Source of the DNA: Helcococcus massiliensis
GTDB taxonomy: Bacteria; Bacillota; Clostridia; Tissierellales; Peptoniphilaceae
Direction: 5' to 3'
DNA length: 64,000 bases
NCBI RefSeq assembly: GCF_900258485.1
Contig: NZ_OGVE01000001.1
Coordinates: forward strand, 248,001 to 312,000
The translations under genes and the position numbers were made by a program. Positions 17,783 to 27,561 of this stretch are shown one piece after another. Numbering within the stretch: position 1 is the stretch's first letter; every line of letters begins with the position of its first letter. Below the pieces are notes generated by a model. The model had not been told where the DNA came from. It did no database searches and saw only the letters and a program-made list of their open reading frames with translations.

Positions 17783-18568
17783 TTAAAATCCATTGAATAA
17801 ATTGTTTCTAAAACTATTATTGTAACTATTAATTTGGCTTGTAACTATAGCTCTAGATATACTTGCCATCAATAATATAAATACGAAAAGCATAATCGTA
17901 ATAGCAACAGGATAAATCCAAAATGGTGATTTTTCTGATTTTCCAAGATGAACTACTAGTCCCATATATAGCGAGATTATGTAAACAAAAAATTGCAATA
18001 TATAAAAAATTGGCATTAATTGAGGTATAATAATTCCTAATAATAATCCAGCTATAGCTAATATTGTTACTGGTAATAATGATATAGACACTAAAGATAA
18101 TGAATCTTTGTATGAGTTGTTAGGTGTTTTTATTAATTTTGAAATAATCATTATTGTTAAAGTTAGTAAACCATAATAAATAAGGTGTATTGAAAATATT
18201 GGTAAAATCATTCTTAATGATAATTCTGATCTATCAAATAAATTCAATCCATCCATAAGAGATGTCAAACTATTAAATGATAAGAAAAATATCAACATTG
18301 AAACTAGAAGATGACTAGCAAATAAAGTAAGGCTAGTCTTAGCATCCAATCTTTTAGAAAAAGCACTTAATGGTTGTTTAGAGAACCATTTTTTAGTAAT
18401 CACTAGGATATCAGCAAAAATATTAGAAAATTCTTTCTTATCTTCCTTCCCATTTGATTCATTATTATGTCCATTATCCGCTTCGATATTTAGTTGTTTT
18501 CTTTCTTCCCTAATATCTTCTTCTACAGACTTATTATTATCTTCATAATTATTTAATTTATCGCCCAT
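17783..18568 (-). CDS. Polytopic membrane protein, Yip1-like
   Basis: 261 residues. The first 75 or so are hydrophilic and charged (NNKSVEEDIREERKQLNIEA), then come five to six hydrophobic segments from about residue 85 to 250. The pattern resembles Yip1-domain proteins, but the match is weak. GGAGGAAGT precedes the ATG. The upstream gap 18569-18694 (126 bases) holds only weak AT-rich promoter candidates and no hairpin. Co-transcription with the lipoprotein gene is likely. The role is unknown. Confidence 0.7.
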   Translation of the reverse strand: MGDKLNNYEDNNKSVEEDIREERKQLNIEADNGHNNESNGKEDKKEFSNIFADILVITKKWFSKQPLSAFSKRLDAKTSLTLFASHLLVSMLIFFLSFNSLTSLMDGLNLFDRSELSLRMILPIFSIHLIYYGLLTLTIMIISKLIKTPNNSYKDSLSLVSISLLPVTILAIAGLLLGIIIPQLMPIFYILQFFVYIISLYMGLVVHLGKSEKSPFWIYPVAITIMLFVFILLMASISRAIVTSQINSYNNSFRNNLFNGF

Positions 18569-18694
18569 ACTTCCTCCATTTTTTTATTTGTTTTATATTA
18601 AATACCATATAAAGATTGGCTGTTACTTTCTTACAAAAATATAATATCATAAATAAGTATACAAAACTATTAATTTAGTTAAATAATTATTTCT

Positions 18695-19576
18695 TTACCT
18701 AATATTAGAAATTATTATAGTTAAAACTATTAATATTATCATGTGTACGGGATAAAAAATATAAAAGAAACTCTTTAATCCTCTACCCTTTTTCCCATTA
18801 TAAAATAATAAAGATACTCCTGCTAAAACTACAAAAATTACATTTGTAATACTGTAAGAATACATAAAGTATCCCCATAAAGCAATAATTCCACTTTGTA
18901 CATATTGGTTATTTCTAAAAGCAAATAGTAACATTATTAATAAAAGAACTGAAAACCCATAATTTCCAACCCTGTCTATATAATAGCTTAGACCAATTAT
19001 AACTATGACAGCAAAAATACTCCTTATAGGATTAACTTCATTTTTCTTATTAATCTCGTCTAACATGTATATAACTATTAATGATAATCCAAATTCATAA
19101 AAGATATTTAAATCTGTAGGATTAAATATATAAGTTCCCTTATATATTATATTTAAAGATGCAAGTATCCATGCAAAGCTTACTATAAATAAGTCTTTAG
19201 TAAATTTTCTTTTTGTTATAAACAGAAAATAACTTACAATAATTAATCCTGTAAATATTAGATTTTCATAGTGGTAGCTAAATATGTTTATAGGTTGATA
19301 CTCATAAAAGCTTTGATTAAATAGTAAAGAAAATGGAATCTGGGAAATAATAGCTCCCAGATGTATTCTAGAAATATATTTGCTTATATTCCTTGTTTTA
19401 CCATATGATACCACTAGAAAATATGCAAATATAGGCAAAGAAACTCTCCCCATAGAGCGCATTAAAGACAGGATTTCATTAGAGAGTATTCCATTATTAC
19501 TAATTTGGAAGCTAGCTGCTAAATGGTCTATAAACATAAAAATAGTAGCTATTAATTTATATGTAAAAGTTGACAT
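18695..19576 (-). CDS. TraX-family membrane protein
   Basis: 293 residues with eight to ten hydrophobic segments. The start MSTFTYKLIATIFMFIDHLA and SMGRVSLPIFAYFLVVSYGKT are typical of the TraX family. TraX itself acetylates F-pilin, but chromosomal Firmicute homologues lie outside conjugation loci and are probably membrane acyltransferase-like proteins with other targets. No conjugation genes are near. TAGGAGAATT precedes the ATG. Transcription may come by read-through past the asnS terminator or from a weak AT-rich site beside it. Confidence 0.9.
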   Translation of the reverse strand: MSTFTYKLIATIFMFIDHLAASFQISNNGILSNEILSLMRSMGRVSLPIFAYFLVVSYGKTRNISKYISRIHLGAIISQIPFSLLFNQSFYEYQPINIFSYHYENLIFTGLIIVSYFLFITKRKFTKDLFIVSFAWILASLNIIYKGTYIFNPTDLNIFYEFGLSLIVIYMLDEINKKNEVNPIRSIFAVIVIIGLSYYIDRVGNYGFSVLLLIMLLFAFRNNQYVQSGIIALWGYFMYSYSITNVIFVVLAGVSLLFYNGKKGRGLKSFFYIFYPVHMIILIVLTIIISNIR

Positions 19577-19591
19577 AATTCTCCTATATAA

Positions 19592-19617
19592 AAATAGTTG
19601 GGTCTCCCCAACTATTT
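19592..19617. terminator. Terminator after asnS
   Basis: AAATAGTTGGG (19592-19602) pairs with CCCAACTATTT (19607-19617) around a TCTC loop. On the minus strand it is followed by TTTTATATAGG, so it can end rarA-asnS messages just before the TraX ribosome site. Confidence 0.8.
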
Positions 19618-19629
19618 AACTATAATTTA

Positions 19630-21018
19630 TTATTTGTGATTTTTCATTGATCCTACAGTTCTTGGATAAGGTATAACATCCCTGATATTTTTCATACCAG
19701 TCATATACATAACCATTCTTTCAAAACCTAGTCCATAACCACCGTGGGCTACACCACCAAATCTTCTTAGGTTTGTATACCATTGATAATCTTCTTTGTT
19801 AATTCCTTTTTCTTCCATTAACATTTCTAAAGTTTCAGGATCATTCTCTCTTTCAGACCCACCAATTAATTCTCCAACTCCTGGAACTAATAAGTCCATA
19901 GCTGCAACGGTCTTTTTATCATCATTAAGCTTCATATAGAATGATTTTATATCTTTAGGATAATCAGTAACAAAAACAGGTCCCTTGAATACTTCTTCTG
20001 ATAAGTATCTTTCATGTTCTGTTTGTAAGTCTACTCCCCATTCTACAGGATATTCAAACTTTTTATCTGACTTTTCTAAAATGTCGATAGCTTCAGTATA
20101 AGTAATTCTCTTAAATTCTGATTTTACTAAATTAGTTAATTTATCAATAATACCTTTTTCTACAAATTGGTTAAATAATTTCATTTCTTCTGGTAAAGTT
20201 TCTAGAACGTGATTAATTATATATTTAACCATATCTTCAGCTAAATCCATAACTTGTGGTAATTCTGCAAAAGCTATTTCAGGCTCAATCATCCAGAATT
20301 CAGCAGCATGTCTCGGAGTATTGGAGTTTTCAGCCCTAAAGGTTGGACCAAAGGTATAAACCTTTGAGTATGTCATAACGAAACTTTCAACTTCAAGTTG
20401 ACCAGATACTGTCAAGTTAGATTCCGCCCCAAAGAAATCTTTAGTTAGATCTACTTTTCCTTGGTCATCTTTTGGTAAATCATTTAAATCTAAATTAGTT
20501 ATTCTAAACATTTCACCTGCGCCTTCAGCATCTGAAGCAGTGATTATAGGAGTATGGATGTATACAAAACCTCTTTCATTGAAAAACTTATGTATGGCAA
20601 ATGCTAACTCACTTCTTACTCTGAACACCGCATTAAATGCGTTTGTCCTTGATCTTAAAGAAGGCATAGTTCTTAAAAATTCAAATGTTTGCCTCTTATT
20701 TTGAAGAGGGTAATCACTTGCTGACTCATTTAAAATCTTTACTTCTTTTGCTTGAACTTCAAAATCTTGTTTAGCATTTTCAGGCTCTACTAAAATCCCA
20801 CTTACCTCAATGGCAGAGTATAAACCTAAGTGAAATATTTCATTAAAATTTTCAATACTAGAATCAACAACTACTTGAACATTATTAAAGAATGTTCCAT
20901 CATTTATTTCTAAAAATCCAATATTTTTAGATTGTCTAGACTTTTTAATCCATCCATGTATTATTATTTCTTGACCTACAAAATCCTTGTAGCTCTTAAA
21001 TAAGTCTTTAATTTCCAT
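19630..21018 (-). CDS. asnS: Asparaginyl-tRNA synthetase
   Basis: Class II synthetase that charges tRNA-Asn directly. 462 residues: an N-terminal OB anticodon-binding fold (about 15-105, with [19 protein letters not shown]) and the catalytic domain with motif 2 [17 protein letters not shown] and motif 3 [12 protein letters not shown]. The N-terminal sequence and lack of a long insertion favour Asn over Asp specificity. It overlaps the rarA end by 11 bases, so the pair is co-translated. No T-box leader is present, as expected for an internal operon gene. Confidence 0.95.
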   Translation of the reverse strand: MEIKDLFKSYKDFVGQEIIIHGWIKKSRQSKNIGFLEINDGTFFNNVQVVVDSSIENFNEIFHLGLYSAIEVSGILVEPENAKQDFEVQAKEVKILNESASDYPLQNKRQTFEFLRTMPSLRSRTNAFNAVFRVRSELAFAIHKFFNERGFVYIHTPIITASDAEGAGEMFRITNLDLNDLPKDDQGKVDLTKDFFGAESNLTVSGQLEVESFVMTYSKVYTFGPTFRAENSNTPRHAAEFWMIEPEIAFAELPQVMDLAEDMVKYIINHVLETLPEEMKLFNQFVEKGIIDKLTNLVKSEFKRITYTEAIDILEKSDKKFEYPVEWGVDLQTEHERYLSEEVFKGPVFVTDYPKDIKSFYMKLNDDKKTVAAMDLLVPGVGELIGGSERENDPETLEMLMEEKGINKEDYQWYTNLRRFGGVAHGGYGLGFERMVMYMTGMKNIRDVIPYPRTVGSMKNHK

Positions 21019-22345
21019 CTCTTCTCCTTTTTTTTATATCATTTAATCTTGAATTTAACTCTTTTTCAACTCCTGTATCTTTTTTATTATACAAGATTAA
21101 GTCTTTTATGTCATCAGGTAAATAAGTTTGGTCAACATATGAATCTTCATAATTGTGAGGATATAGATAACCTATACCATTATCTAATTTATCTGCATCC
21201 TTATAATGACTATCCCTTAAATGATTTGGAATAGCATAATTTTTATTTTCGTTGACAAATGACATGGCTTTATTTATAGCCATGTAAGCTGAGTTAGATT
21301 TTGGAGCTAGAGCCATATATAAAACAGCATTAGCAAGTATAATCCTAGCTTCGGGCATACCGACTACATTAATTGATTGGAAAGCAGAATTAGCAATATT
21401 CATAGCATTTGGATCTGCTAGCCCAATATCTTCAGATGCAAATATTATTATTCTTCTAGCTATAAACTTAATATCCTCACCGGCTGTTAACATTTTTGCT
21501 AAATAGTAAATTGAAGCATCAGGATCAGAACCTCTCATAGATTTAATAAAGGCAGATATAGTATCATAGTGCAAGTCACCTGACTTATCATAGATAGCGG
21601 CTTTTTTAATAATACTATTTTTAATGTCATCTAAGTCAATGCTTATATTATCATTATCATCACTTGATAATACTGCTATCTCTAAACTATTTAGTAAATT
21701 TCTGCCATCTCCATTACTAGTTCTAATTAAATACTCTATTGCATCTTCACTTATACTTACATTTAAATTACCAAAGCCATTTTCTGTATTTTTTAGAGTT
21801 TTTTCTATCAAGCTTCTCAATTCCTTATCTGTAAAACTTTTTAATGTTAAAACTTGAGATCTTGAAATTAAAGCCTTATTGACTTCAAAATATGGGTTTT
21901 CAGTAGTAGCCCCTATCAAAATAATTAATCCACTTTCTACATGGGGCAATAAAGTATCCTGTTGTGCTTTATTGAACCTATGTATTTCATCTATAAATAA
22001 TAAGGTTCTAATAGAATACATAGACAGGTTTTCTTCAGCCTTACTTATGACCTCTTTTATATCTTTAACTCCAGAAGAAGTGGCAGATAACTCTACAAAA
22101 TTCATCTTGCTAGCTTTGGCTATTATATAAGCTAGGGTAGTCTTTCCAGTCCCAGGTGGTCCATAAAAAATCATAGAAGATATTCTATCAGCTTTTATCA
22201 TCCTATATAAAGGTTTATCTTTCCCAACTAAGTGTTCTTGCCCAATATAATCATCTAAAGAATCAGGTCTAAGTCTAGCCGCTAGAGGTTTGAAGTGATT
22301 TAATTGTTTTTCCTTGTTCATTGAGAAAAAATCTAAATTATCCAT
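21008..22345 (-). CDS. rarA: Replication-associated recombination protein A (RarA/MgsA)
   Basis: An AAA+ ATPase that acts at stalled replication forks. 445 residues: Walker [17 protein letters not shown], Walker [18 protein letters not shown], sensor 1 [11 protein letters not shown], and the C-terminal oligomerisation region (about 270-420). The N-terminal [19 protein letters not shown] is characteristic. AAAGGATAAAT precedes the ATG. A strong terminator sits directly upstream, so expression needs read-through from nrdR or a promoter within it. Confidence 0.96.
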   Translation of the reverse strand: MDNLDFFSMNKEKQLNHFKPLAARLRPDSLDDYIGQEHLVGKDKPLYRMIKADRISSMIFYGPPGTGKTTLAYIIAKASKMNFVELSATSSGVKDIKEVISKAEENLSMYSIRTLLFIDEIHRFNKAQQDTLLPHVESGLIILIGATTENPYFEVNKALISRSQVLTLKSFTDKELRSLIEKTLKNTENGFGNLNVSISEDAIEYLIRTSNGDGRNLLNSLEIAVLSSDDNDNISIDLDDIKNSIIKKAAIYDKSGDLHYDTISAFIKSMRGSDPDASIYYLAKMLTAGEDIKFIARRIIIFASEDIGLADPNAMNIANSAFQSINVVGMPEARIILANAVLYMALAPKSNSAYMAINKAMSFVNENKNYAIPNHLRDSHYKDADKLDNGIGYLYPHNYEDSYVDQTYLPDDIKDLILYNKKDTGVEKELNSRLNDIKKRRRDGN

Positions 22346-22363
22346 ATTTATCCTTTATAAAAA

Positions 22364-22389
22364 ATAAATGCCTTCGAGAAGGCATTTAT
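22364..22389. terminator. Terminator after nrdR
   Basis: ATAAATGCCTT (22364-22374) pairs perfectly with AAGGCATTTAT (22379-22389) around a CGAG loop. On the minus strand a TTTTTTATAA run follows. It marks the end of the division cluster message. Confidence 0.85.
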
Positions 22390-22839
22390 CTAGTCTTTTA
22401 AGTTTTCTACTTCATCTGCAAATGATTGTACATCTTCGAATTCACGATATACAGAAGCAAATCTAATATAGGCAACTTTGTCTATGCCTTTTAATCTATC
22501 CATAACTAATTCACCTATATAAGCTGATGTTACTTCCTTTTGATTTAAATGATTTATTTCTTTTTCAATTTCATCTACAGCATTTTCTAAAGTTTCTAAT
22601 TTTACTGGTCTTTTTTCAGCTGCTCTTATCAAACTATTTAAGACTTTACTACGTTGAAAAGCTTCTCTAGTATCATCTTTTTTAATAACAACTAAAGTTT
22701 GTCCTTCAACCCTTTCATAAGTTGTAAAGCGCTTACCACAAGATAAGCAAGACCTTCTTCGTCTAATTGATTCATTGTTATCAGTTGGTCTAGTGTCTAT
22801 GACTTTTGAGTCATGAAAATTACAGTAAGGACACTTCAT
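22390..22839 (-). CDS. nrdR: Transcriptional repressor NrdR
   Basis: Regulates ribonucleotide reductase genes in response to ATP/dATP. 149 residues, standard length: zinc ribbon with CPYC and CLSC (residues 3-34), DNA-contact segment SIRRRRSCLSCGKRFTTYE, and ATP-cone domain (about 49-139, VVIKKDDTREAFQRSKVLNS). It starts 10 bases after the ftsZ stop with TAGGATT as ribosome site. ftsZ followed by nrdR is a known arrangement in Firmicutes. No nrd structural genes are in the window. Confidence 0.96.
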   Translation of the reverse strand: MKCPYCNFHDSKVIDTRPTDNNESIRRRRSCLSCGKRFTTYERVEGQTLVVIKKDDTREAFQRSKVLNSLIRAAEKRPVKLETLENAVDEIEKEINHLNQKEVTSAYIGELVMDRLKGIDKVAYIRFASVYREFEDVQSFADEVENLKD

Positions 22840-22849
22840 TTTAATAATC

Positions 22850-23905
22850 CTATCTTAAAAAATCAGGTATTACAAACTCTTGATTGTCGTCTGATTTTGA
22901 AGAATTATTTTGAACTTGTTTATTGTTGTTTGATGAAGATACAATACGTCTGTTGTCAAAACCTGTACCAATAACTGTAACTTTAATCTCGTCTTTTAGG
23001 CTATCATCTGTACCAGCACCAAATATAATATTAGCATCTTGGTCAATTTGATTTCTAATTAATTCTGAAGCTTCATTTACTTCAAATAATCCTAAGTCTG
23101 TACCTGTGATATTAATCAATACAGCCTTAGCACCATCAATTGAAGTTTCTAATAATGGTGATTTAATTGCAGCCTTAGCAGCTTCAACAGCTCTATTTTC
23201 ACCTGAAGCATATCCTATACCCATGTGAGCAACACCTTGGTCTTTCATAACTGATTCAACGTCAGCAAAGTCAAGGTTAATCATGTTTGGTACAGCAATC
23301 AAGTCTGAAATACCTTTAACACCATCTAAAATAACCTTGTCAGCCATTTTAAATGCATCAATCATGGTTGTTCTCTTTTCTGATATTTGTAATAGTCTAT
23401 CATTAGGAACAACAATTAATGTATCAACGTTATTTTTTAACTTTTCGATACCGATTTCTGCTTGTTTTTGTCTAGTACGTCCTTCAAATAAGAATGGTTT
23501 TGTTACAACTGCAACTGTAAGTATTCCTAATTCTTTAGCTACTTGAGCTATGATAGGTGCAGCACCAGTACCTGTACCGCCTCCCATACCTGCTGTAACG
23601 AATACCATATCAGCACCTTCAAGCATATTTGATATTTCTGTTTTACTTTCTTCAGCGGCTTTTTCACCGACTTCTGGATTACCACCAGAACCTAATCCTC
23701 TTGTGATTTTAGTTCCAATTTGTAAAACTTCATCTGAGTTTATAGCATCTAAAATTTGTTTGTCTGTATTTACAGCTATAAATTCAACACCTGTTAACCC
23801 TTCTTCCTTCATTCTGCTGATGGCGTTGTTTCCACCACCACCAACTCCAATTACTTTGATTTTTGCAAGACCCATGTTGTCTACTTCCATATCAAAATTG
23901 CTCAT
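22850..23905 (-). CDS. ftsZ: Cell division protein FtsZ
   Basis: Tubulin-like GTPase that forms the Z-ring. 351 residues with the signature GGGTGTG (108-114), N-terminal [17 protein letters not shown] and T7-region motifs. The C-terminal linker is short, Asn/Ser-rich, and ends in the conserved tail EFVIPDFLR that binds partners such as FtsA or SepF. GGAGGGATAT supports the ATG at 23905; [10 protein letters not shown] ten codons later is an alternative. It has its own extended -10 promoter upstream in addition to possible read-through from ftsW and the tRNA. Confidence 0.97.
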   Translation of the reverse strand: MSNFDMEVDNMGLAKIKVIGVGGGGNNAISRMKEEGLTGVEFIAVNTDKQILDAINSDEVLQIGTKITRGLGSGGNPEVGEKAAEESKTEISNMLEGADMVFVTAGMGGGTGTGAAPIIAQVAKELGILTVAVVTKPFLFEGRTRQKQAEIGIEKLKNNVDTLIVVPNDRLLQISEKRTTMIDAFKMADKVILDGVKGISDLIAVPNMINLDFADVESVMKDQGVAHMGIGYASGENRAVEAAKAAIKSPLLETSIDGAKAVLINITGTDLGLFEVNEASELIRNQIDQDANIIFGAGTDDSLKDEIKVTVIGTGFDNRRIVSSSNNNKQVQNNSSKSDDNQEFVIPDFLR

Positions 23906-23964
23906 ATATCCCTCCGATTGTAAATTTAAAATATATCCTTAACTATTTTGTAACACTTTAATAT

Positions 23965-23973
23965 ATTATATCA
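23965..23973 (-). promoter_or_regulatory. Extended -10 promoter for ftsZ
   Basis: TGATATAAT reads toward ftsZ, with a weak AT-rich -35, between the tRNA gene and ftsZ. It would give a leader of about 50 bases. Confidence 0.55.
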
Positions 23974-24014
23974 AAGACTTATAATTTTTAAAACTTTTAT
24001 GTAGTTTTTATTAA

Positions 24015-24088
24015 TGGCGAGCATTAGAGGAATCGAACCCCTGTCTTAGCATTCGGACTGCCCTATTTTTCCATTAAACTAAATGCTC
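24015..24088 (-). tRNA. tRNA-Arg, anticodon CCG
   Basis: A 74-base cloverleaf with encoded CCA. Acceptor GAGCATT pairs with AATGCTC, then discriminator G and CCA. The D-arm is GTTT-AATGGAA-AAAT. The anticodon loop GTCCGAA gives U33 and anticodon CCG, reading the codon CGG. The T-arm AGGGG-TTCGATT-CCTCT is well formed. The anticodon stem GGGCA/TGCTA has a G-U and a G-A at its base, and position 32 is G, both unusual. It begins 4 bases after the ftsW stop codon, so it is likely processed from the division-cluster transcript. Confidence 0.88.
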
Positions 24089-24092
24089 TATA

Positions 24093-25283
24093 TTATTTCT
24101 TAACTTTTGTTCTTCTCTTATTTTCATTATTATATCTTGAAACATTTAAAACCACACCAAACATAAAACAAAAAGCTACTAAAGAAGTACCTCCATTTGA
24201 TACCATAGGTAAGTTAATACCTGTGTTTGGTATAAGTGATAAAGAGACACCTATGTTAATAAAAGATTGGAACATATATATCATTCCAATACCAAATACT
24301 AAAAACTTAGCAAATAGATCTTTACTCTTAAGTGCTGTCTTTATTATTAAATAGGTTAGTGTACATACTAAGATAATAAATAATAATGATCCAATAAAAC
24401 CAAATTCTTCTCCTATAACAGAAAAAATCATATCATTACTTACTTCATCAGATAAATAACCGTATTTGTATATTGATTTTCCATATCCTTGTCCTATTAG
24501 GCCTCCTCTACTTACTGCAAATAAGCCATTTAAGACTTGCCAAGTTTGATTTTTATAATCAGCCTCAGGATTTAAAAAACCAGTTATTCTTGCGATTTGA
24601 TAATCCTTCAAGCCAAAAACCATTAAAATTAATAGAAGCAGTCCTCCTGCTATTAAAATTGGCATAAATTTAGAATCAAATCCTCCAATTAAATATAATA
24701 ATGATAAGCTTGCAAAAACAACGATTGACGTTGATAAGTCAGTTTGTAAGGCAATAAGTAGGAAAGGTATCATTATTATCAAGACTGGATAGAAAAAGCC
24801 TTCCATAAAATTATGCATTTTCTTTCTATTATCAATTAAATACTTAGCTAAAAAAATTACAGATGTAAATTTTGCTAAATCAGAAGGCATAAATGTAATC
24901 CCTAAATTTATACTTCTTCTTGCACCTTTTTCAAAATTTCCTATCCCAGGCAAATATACCATCACCAATAGAATGATTCCTAAGATATATAGAATCTTCG
25001 CATGATCTTTGTAAAACCTGTAAGATAAATTAGAACTCACAAGCATTATTAGAAAACCTAAAATTAAAAATATAGCTTGTTTTCTTACATAATAAAATGT
25101 AGATGTATTATATTTAATAGTTAAATATGAAGATGCACTAAATAACACCAATAAACCTACAAATGATAAGGTTATAATAGATATAAATAGATATATATTA
25201 AATTGATTGTTTTTTTCCGGATATTTAAAATACTTATCGATATAAGTTCTAGATATACCTTTTTTTCTTTTATTTCTATTCAT
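24093..25283 (-). CDS. ftsW: FtsW/RodA-family SEDS glycosyltransferase
   Basis: Polymerises glycan strands from lipid II together with a class B PBP at the septum. 396 residues with about ten membrane segments; the start FLFISIITLSFVGLLVLFSA, the central MPSDLAKFTSVIFLAKYL and the late NTGINLPMVSNGGTSLV are SEDS hallmarks. The N-terminal 30 residues are basic and cytoplasmic. It overlaps murD by 8 bases. Position in the mra/fts cluster supports FtsW over RodA. Confidence 0.95.
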   Translation of the reverse strand: MNRNKRKKGISRTYIDKYFKYPEKNNQFNIYLFISIITLSFVGLLVLFSASSYLTIKYNTSTFYYVRKQAIFLILGFLIMLVSSNLSYRFYKDHAKILYILGIILLVMVYLPGIGNFEKGARRSINLGITFMPSDLAKFTSVIFLAKYLIDNRKKMHNFMEGFFYPVLIIMIPFLLIALQTDLSTSIVVFASLSLLYLIGGFDSKFMPILIAGGLLLLILMVFGLKDYQIARITGFLNPEADYKNQTWQVLNGLFAVSRGGLIGQGYGKSIYKYGYLSDEVSNDMIFSVIGEEFGFIGSLLFIILVCTLTYLIIKTALKSKDLFAKFLVFGIGMIYMFQSFINIGVSLSLIPNTGINLPMVSNGGTSLVAFCFMFGVVLNVSRYNNENKRRTKVKK

Positions 25284-26598
25284 AACTTTTTACTAGATTT
25301 CTAAAATCGTCTCCCCTTATTTCATAACTCTTGTACATATCCCAAGATGCACATGCAGGCGATAATAGCACAATATCATCTTTTACAGCATTTTTATAGG
25401 CTAATTCTACAGCTTCAGTCATATCTTTAACTATATTTATATTTTCAATTCCATATTTAATTGCTGTATCTTGGATTTGCTTTGCTGTTTGACCCATTAA
25501 AATAAGTTCTTTTATTTTATCTGGATTATTAAATAAGTCATCAAAACTTACGCCCTTATCATAACCTCCTGCAATAAGAATAATATTCTTATCAAAGGAA
25601 TCTAGGGCAACCTTAGTAGAATCTACATTTGTTCCTTTAGAGTCATTATAATACTTAACTCCATTTATATCAGATATAAATTCTAACCTGTGTTTGATTG
25701 GTTTAAATGTATCCAAAGCATTTCTTATATCTTCTTGACTTATAGCTAATTCTTCTGCTACTAATATAGCAGCCAAAACATTAGATATATTGTGTCTTCC
25801 TACAAGCTGCATATTATTTTTATTATATCTTAAAGTTGGACTCACAAGATATTCATTTTCTAAATAAGCATCAGCTTTCCCTTTTACAGAAAAATAATCA
25901 ATTCGTTTTACTTTCAAGTCTTTTAAGTAATCATCATCCTTATTTACTATGAGAAGGTCTGTGTCTTTCATATTTTTCATAATATTTAACTTACTATTTA
26001 AATATTCAGTAAAGTTACCATGCCAATCTAAGTGGTCAGGACTTATATTGGTTATAACAGAAATTTTAGACCTAAAATCTCTAGTGCTAGCTAATTGAAA
26101 ACTAGACAATTCTAAAACATATATGGTATCGGCATCAGACTTTTCCATCTCTGATAAAAGTCCTACACCTATATTTCCCACTATTTTCACTTTCTTCCCT
26201 GCACTTTTTAGTATGTGACCAATCAGTGATGTAACAGTAGTTTTACCGTTTGTTCCTGTAATAGATATGAAATTATCTCCTCCATATATACGGTAAGCGA
26301 GTTCTATTTCAGATATTACTTCTATATTATTCTCCAAAGCCAACTCTATAAATTGGTTGTCTAATCTTATACCTGGAGATTTTATAAGTAAGCTTATTTC
26401 ATCCCAATTTATATCTACATCCTCATGTATTATTTCAAAATTATAATCAGATATTGAAAAAACATCGTTTTTTAGTTCTTCATATGGCCTATCATCATAA
26501 ATATATACCTTAGCCCCTAAATTTGATAAGGCTTTTATTACAGATTTACCTGTAATTCCTAGGCCAAAAACTATAATTTTTTTATCTTTTACTTGCAT
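25276..26598 (-). CDS. murD: UDP-N-acetylmuramoylalanine-D-glutamate ligase
   Basis: Adds D-Glu to UDP-MurNAc-L-Ala in the cytoplasm. 440 residues: an N-terminal Rossmann-like domain (IIVFGLGITGKSVIKALS), the central ATP-binding domain with ITGTNGKTTVTSLIGH, and the C-terminal domain with YNDSKGTNVDST and LLSPACASWDMYKSYE, both MurD-typical. It follows mraY by 12 bases. All catalytic motifs are intact. Confidence 0.97.
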   Translation of the reverse strand: MQVKDKKIIVFGLGITGKSVIKALSNLGAKVYIYDDRPYEELKNDVFSISDYNFEIIHEDVDINWDEISLLIKSPGIRLDNQFIELALENNIEVISEIELAYRIYGGDNFISITGTNGKTTVTSLIGHILKSAGKKVKIVGNIGVGLLSEMEKSDADTIYVLELSSFQLASTRDFRSKISVITNISPDHLDWHGNFTEYLNSKLNIMKNMKDTDLLIVNKDDDYLKDLKVKRIDYFSVKGKADAYLENEYLVSPTLRYNKNNMQLVGRHNISNVLAAILVAEELAISQEDIRNALDTFKPIKHRLEFISDINGVKYYNDSKGTNVDSTKVALDSFDKNIILIAGGYDKGVSFDDLFNNPDKIKELILMGQTAKQIQDTAIKYGIENINIVKDMTEAVELAYKNAVKDDIVLLSPACASWDMYKSYEIRGDDFRNLVKSYE

Positions 26599-26610
26599 AA
26601 AAACCTTACC

Positions 26611-27561
26611 CTATCTAATAATTAAAATTGTAAATAGTGTTAAAATCACACTTGCAGTTGTGAAGGCTGCTACAATTTTTGTTTCCTTGTAACCTCTTAA
26701 TTCAAAATGGTGATGAATTGGAGCCATTAAGAATACTCTCTTTTGATATTTTTTATAGTATATAGTCTGTATAAGAACTGACACAGCTTCCAATAAATAT
26801 ATGCCTCCTATAAATATCAAATATATAGGTTTATTTATTGAAATTAACATAGCCACAATTGCACCTCCTATAGCCATAGAACCTGTATCGCCCATAAATA
26901 TTGAAGCAGGATTTGAATTAAATACTAAAAATCCAATTAAAGCTCCAGCGAATATTATGGCACTTGTAGCTACGTCCGCCTTTGTATCTTTTGCTAAATA
27001 AGCTATACCTAAAAAAACAGGTATTGAAACTGATGATAATAAACCATCTAAACCATCTGTAAGATTGGTAGCATTTGTGGTTCCAACAACTATAAACATT
27101 AAAATAGGTATTATAAATATACCTACATTTAGATCTATATTTAATAAAGGTATATTCACCATTGATATATCAATATCTAATAAGAAATATTGTAAAATTA
27201 AAAGTATAAAAGCAACTCCAAATTGTAATACTAGTTTTTGTTTTTCGTTTAAACCTAGATTCTCTCCTTTAGCTATCTTTGCGTAATCGTCTATAAATCC
27301 TATTAATCCATATGCTAATGTATAGAGTACTATAAATAGAATATTTACATTAAACTTTATAAATAAAATACATGATAATAAGAAAACTAAGGTAAATGCT
27401 GCCCCACCCATTGTTGGTGTTCCCGATTTTTTATAATGGTCTTTGTTTCCTTCTTCCCTGATTGGTTGACCATATTTTTTCTTCTTTAAAAATGGAATTA
27501 AAGCTGCTGTTGCTAATATCGTCAATGTTATTGCTAAAATAAAAATTAGAACATTATTCAT
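26611..27561 (-). CDS. mraY: Phospho-N-acetylmuramoyl-pentapeptide-transferase
   Basis: Transfers phospho-MurNAc-pentapeptide to undecaprenyl phosphate, forming lipid I. 316 residues with about ten membrane segments. Motifs are GFIDDYAKIAKG, TNATNLTDGLDGL, FMGDTGSMAIGG and the cytoplasmic MAPIHHHFELRG. The ATG overlaps the ftsI stop (ATGA) and uses an AAGGAGAAAAA site inside the end of ftsI. Confidence 0.97.
   Translation of the reverse strand: MNNVLIFILAITLTILATAALIPFLKKKKYGQPIREEGNKDHYKKSGTPTMGGAAFTLVFLLSCILFIKFNVNILFIVLYTLAYGLIGFIDDYAKIAKGENLGLNEKQKLVLQFGVAFILLILQYFLLDIDISMVNIPLLNIDLNVGIFIIPILMFIVVGTTNATNLTDGLDGLLSSVSIPVFLGIAYLAKDTKADVATSAIIFAGALIGFLVFNSNPASIFMGDTGSMAIGGAIVAMLISINKPIYLIFIGGIYLLEAVSVLIQTIYYKKYQKRVFLMAPIHHHFELRGYKETKIVAAFTTASVILTLFTILIIR

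Noticed and set aside
18695-19576. TraX as a sign of a conjugative element.
   Set aside because: There are no transfer, relaxase, integrase or att-like sequences nearby, and chromosomal TraX homologues are common in Firmicutes.
24015-24088. tRNA-Gly, because the D-arm TAGTTTAATGG resembles Gly tRNAs.
   Set aside because: The anticodon loop GTCCGAA gives CCG, which is Arg; the D-arm form also occurs in tRNA-Arg(CCG) of Clostridia-like genomes.
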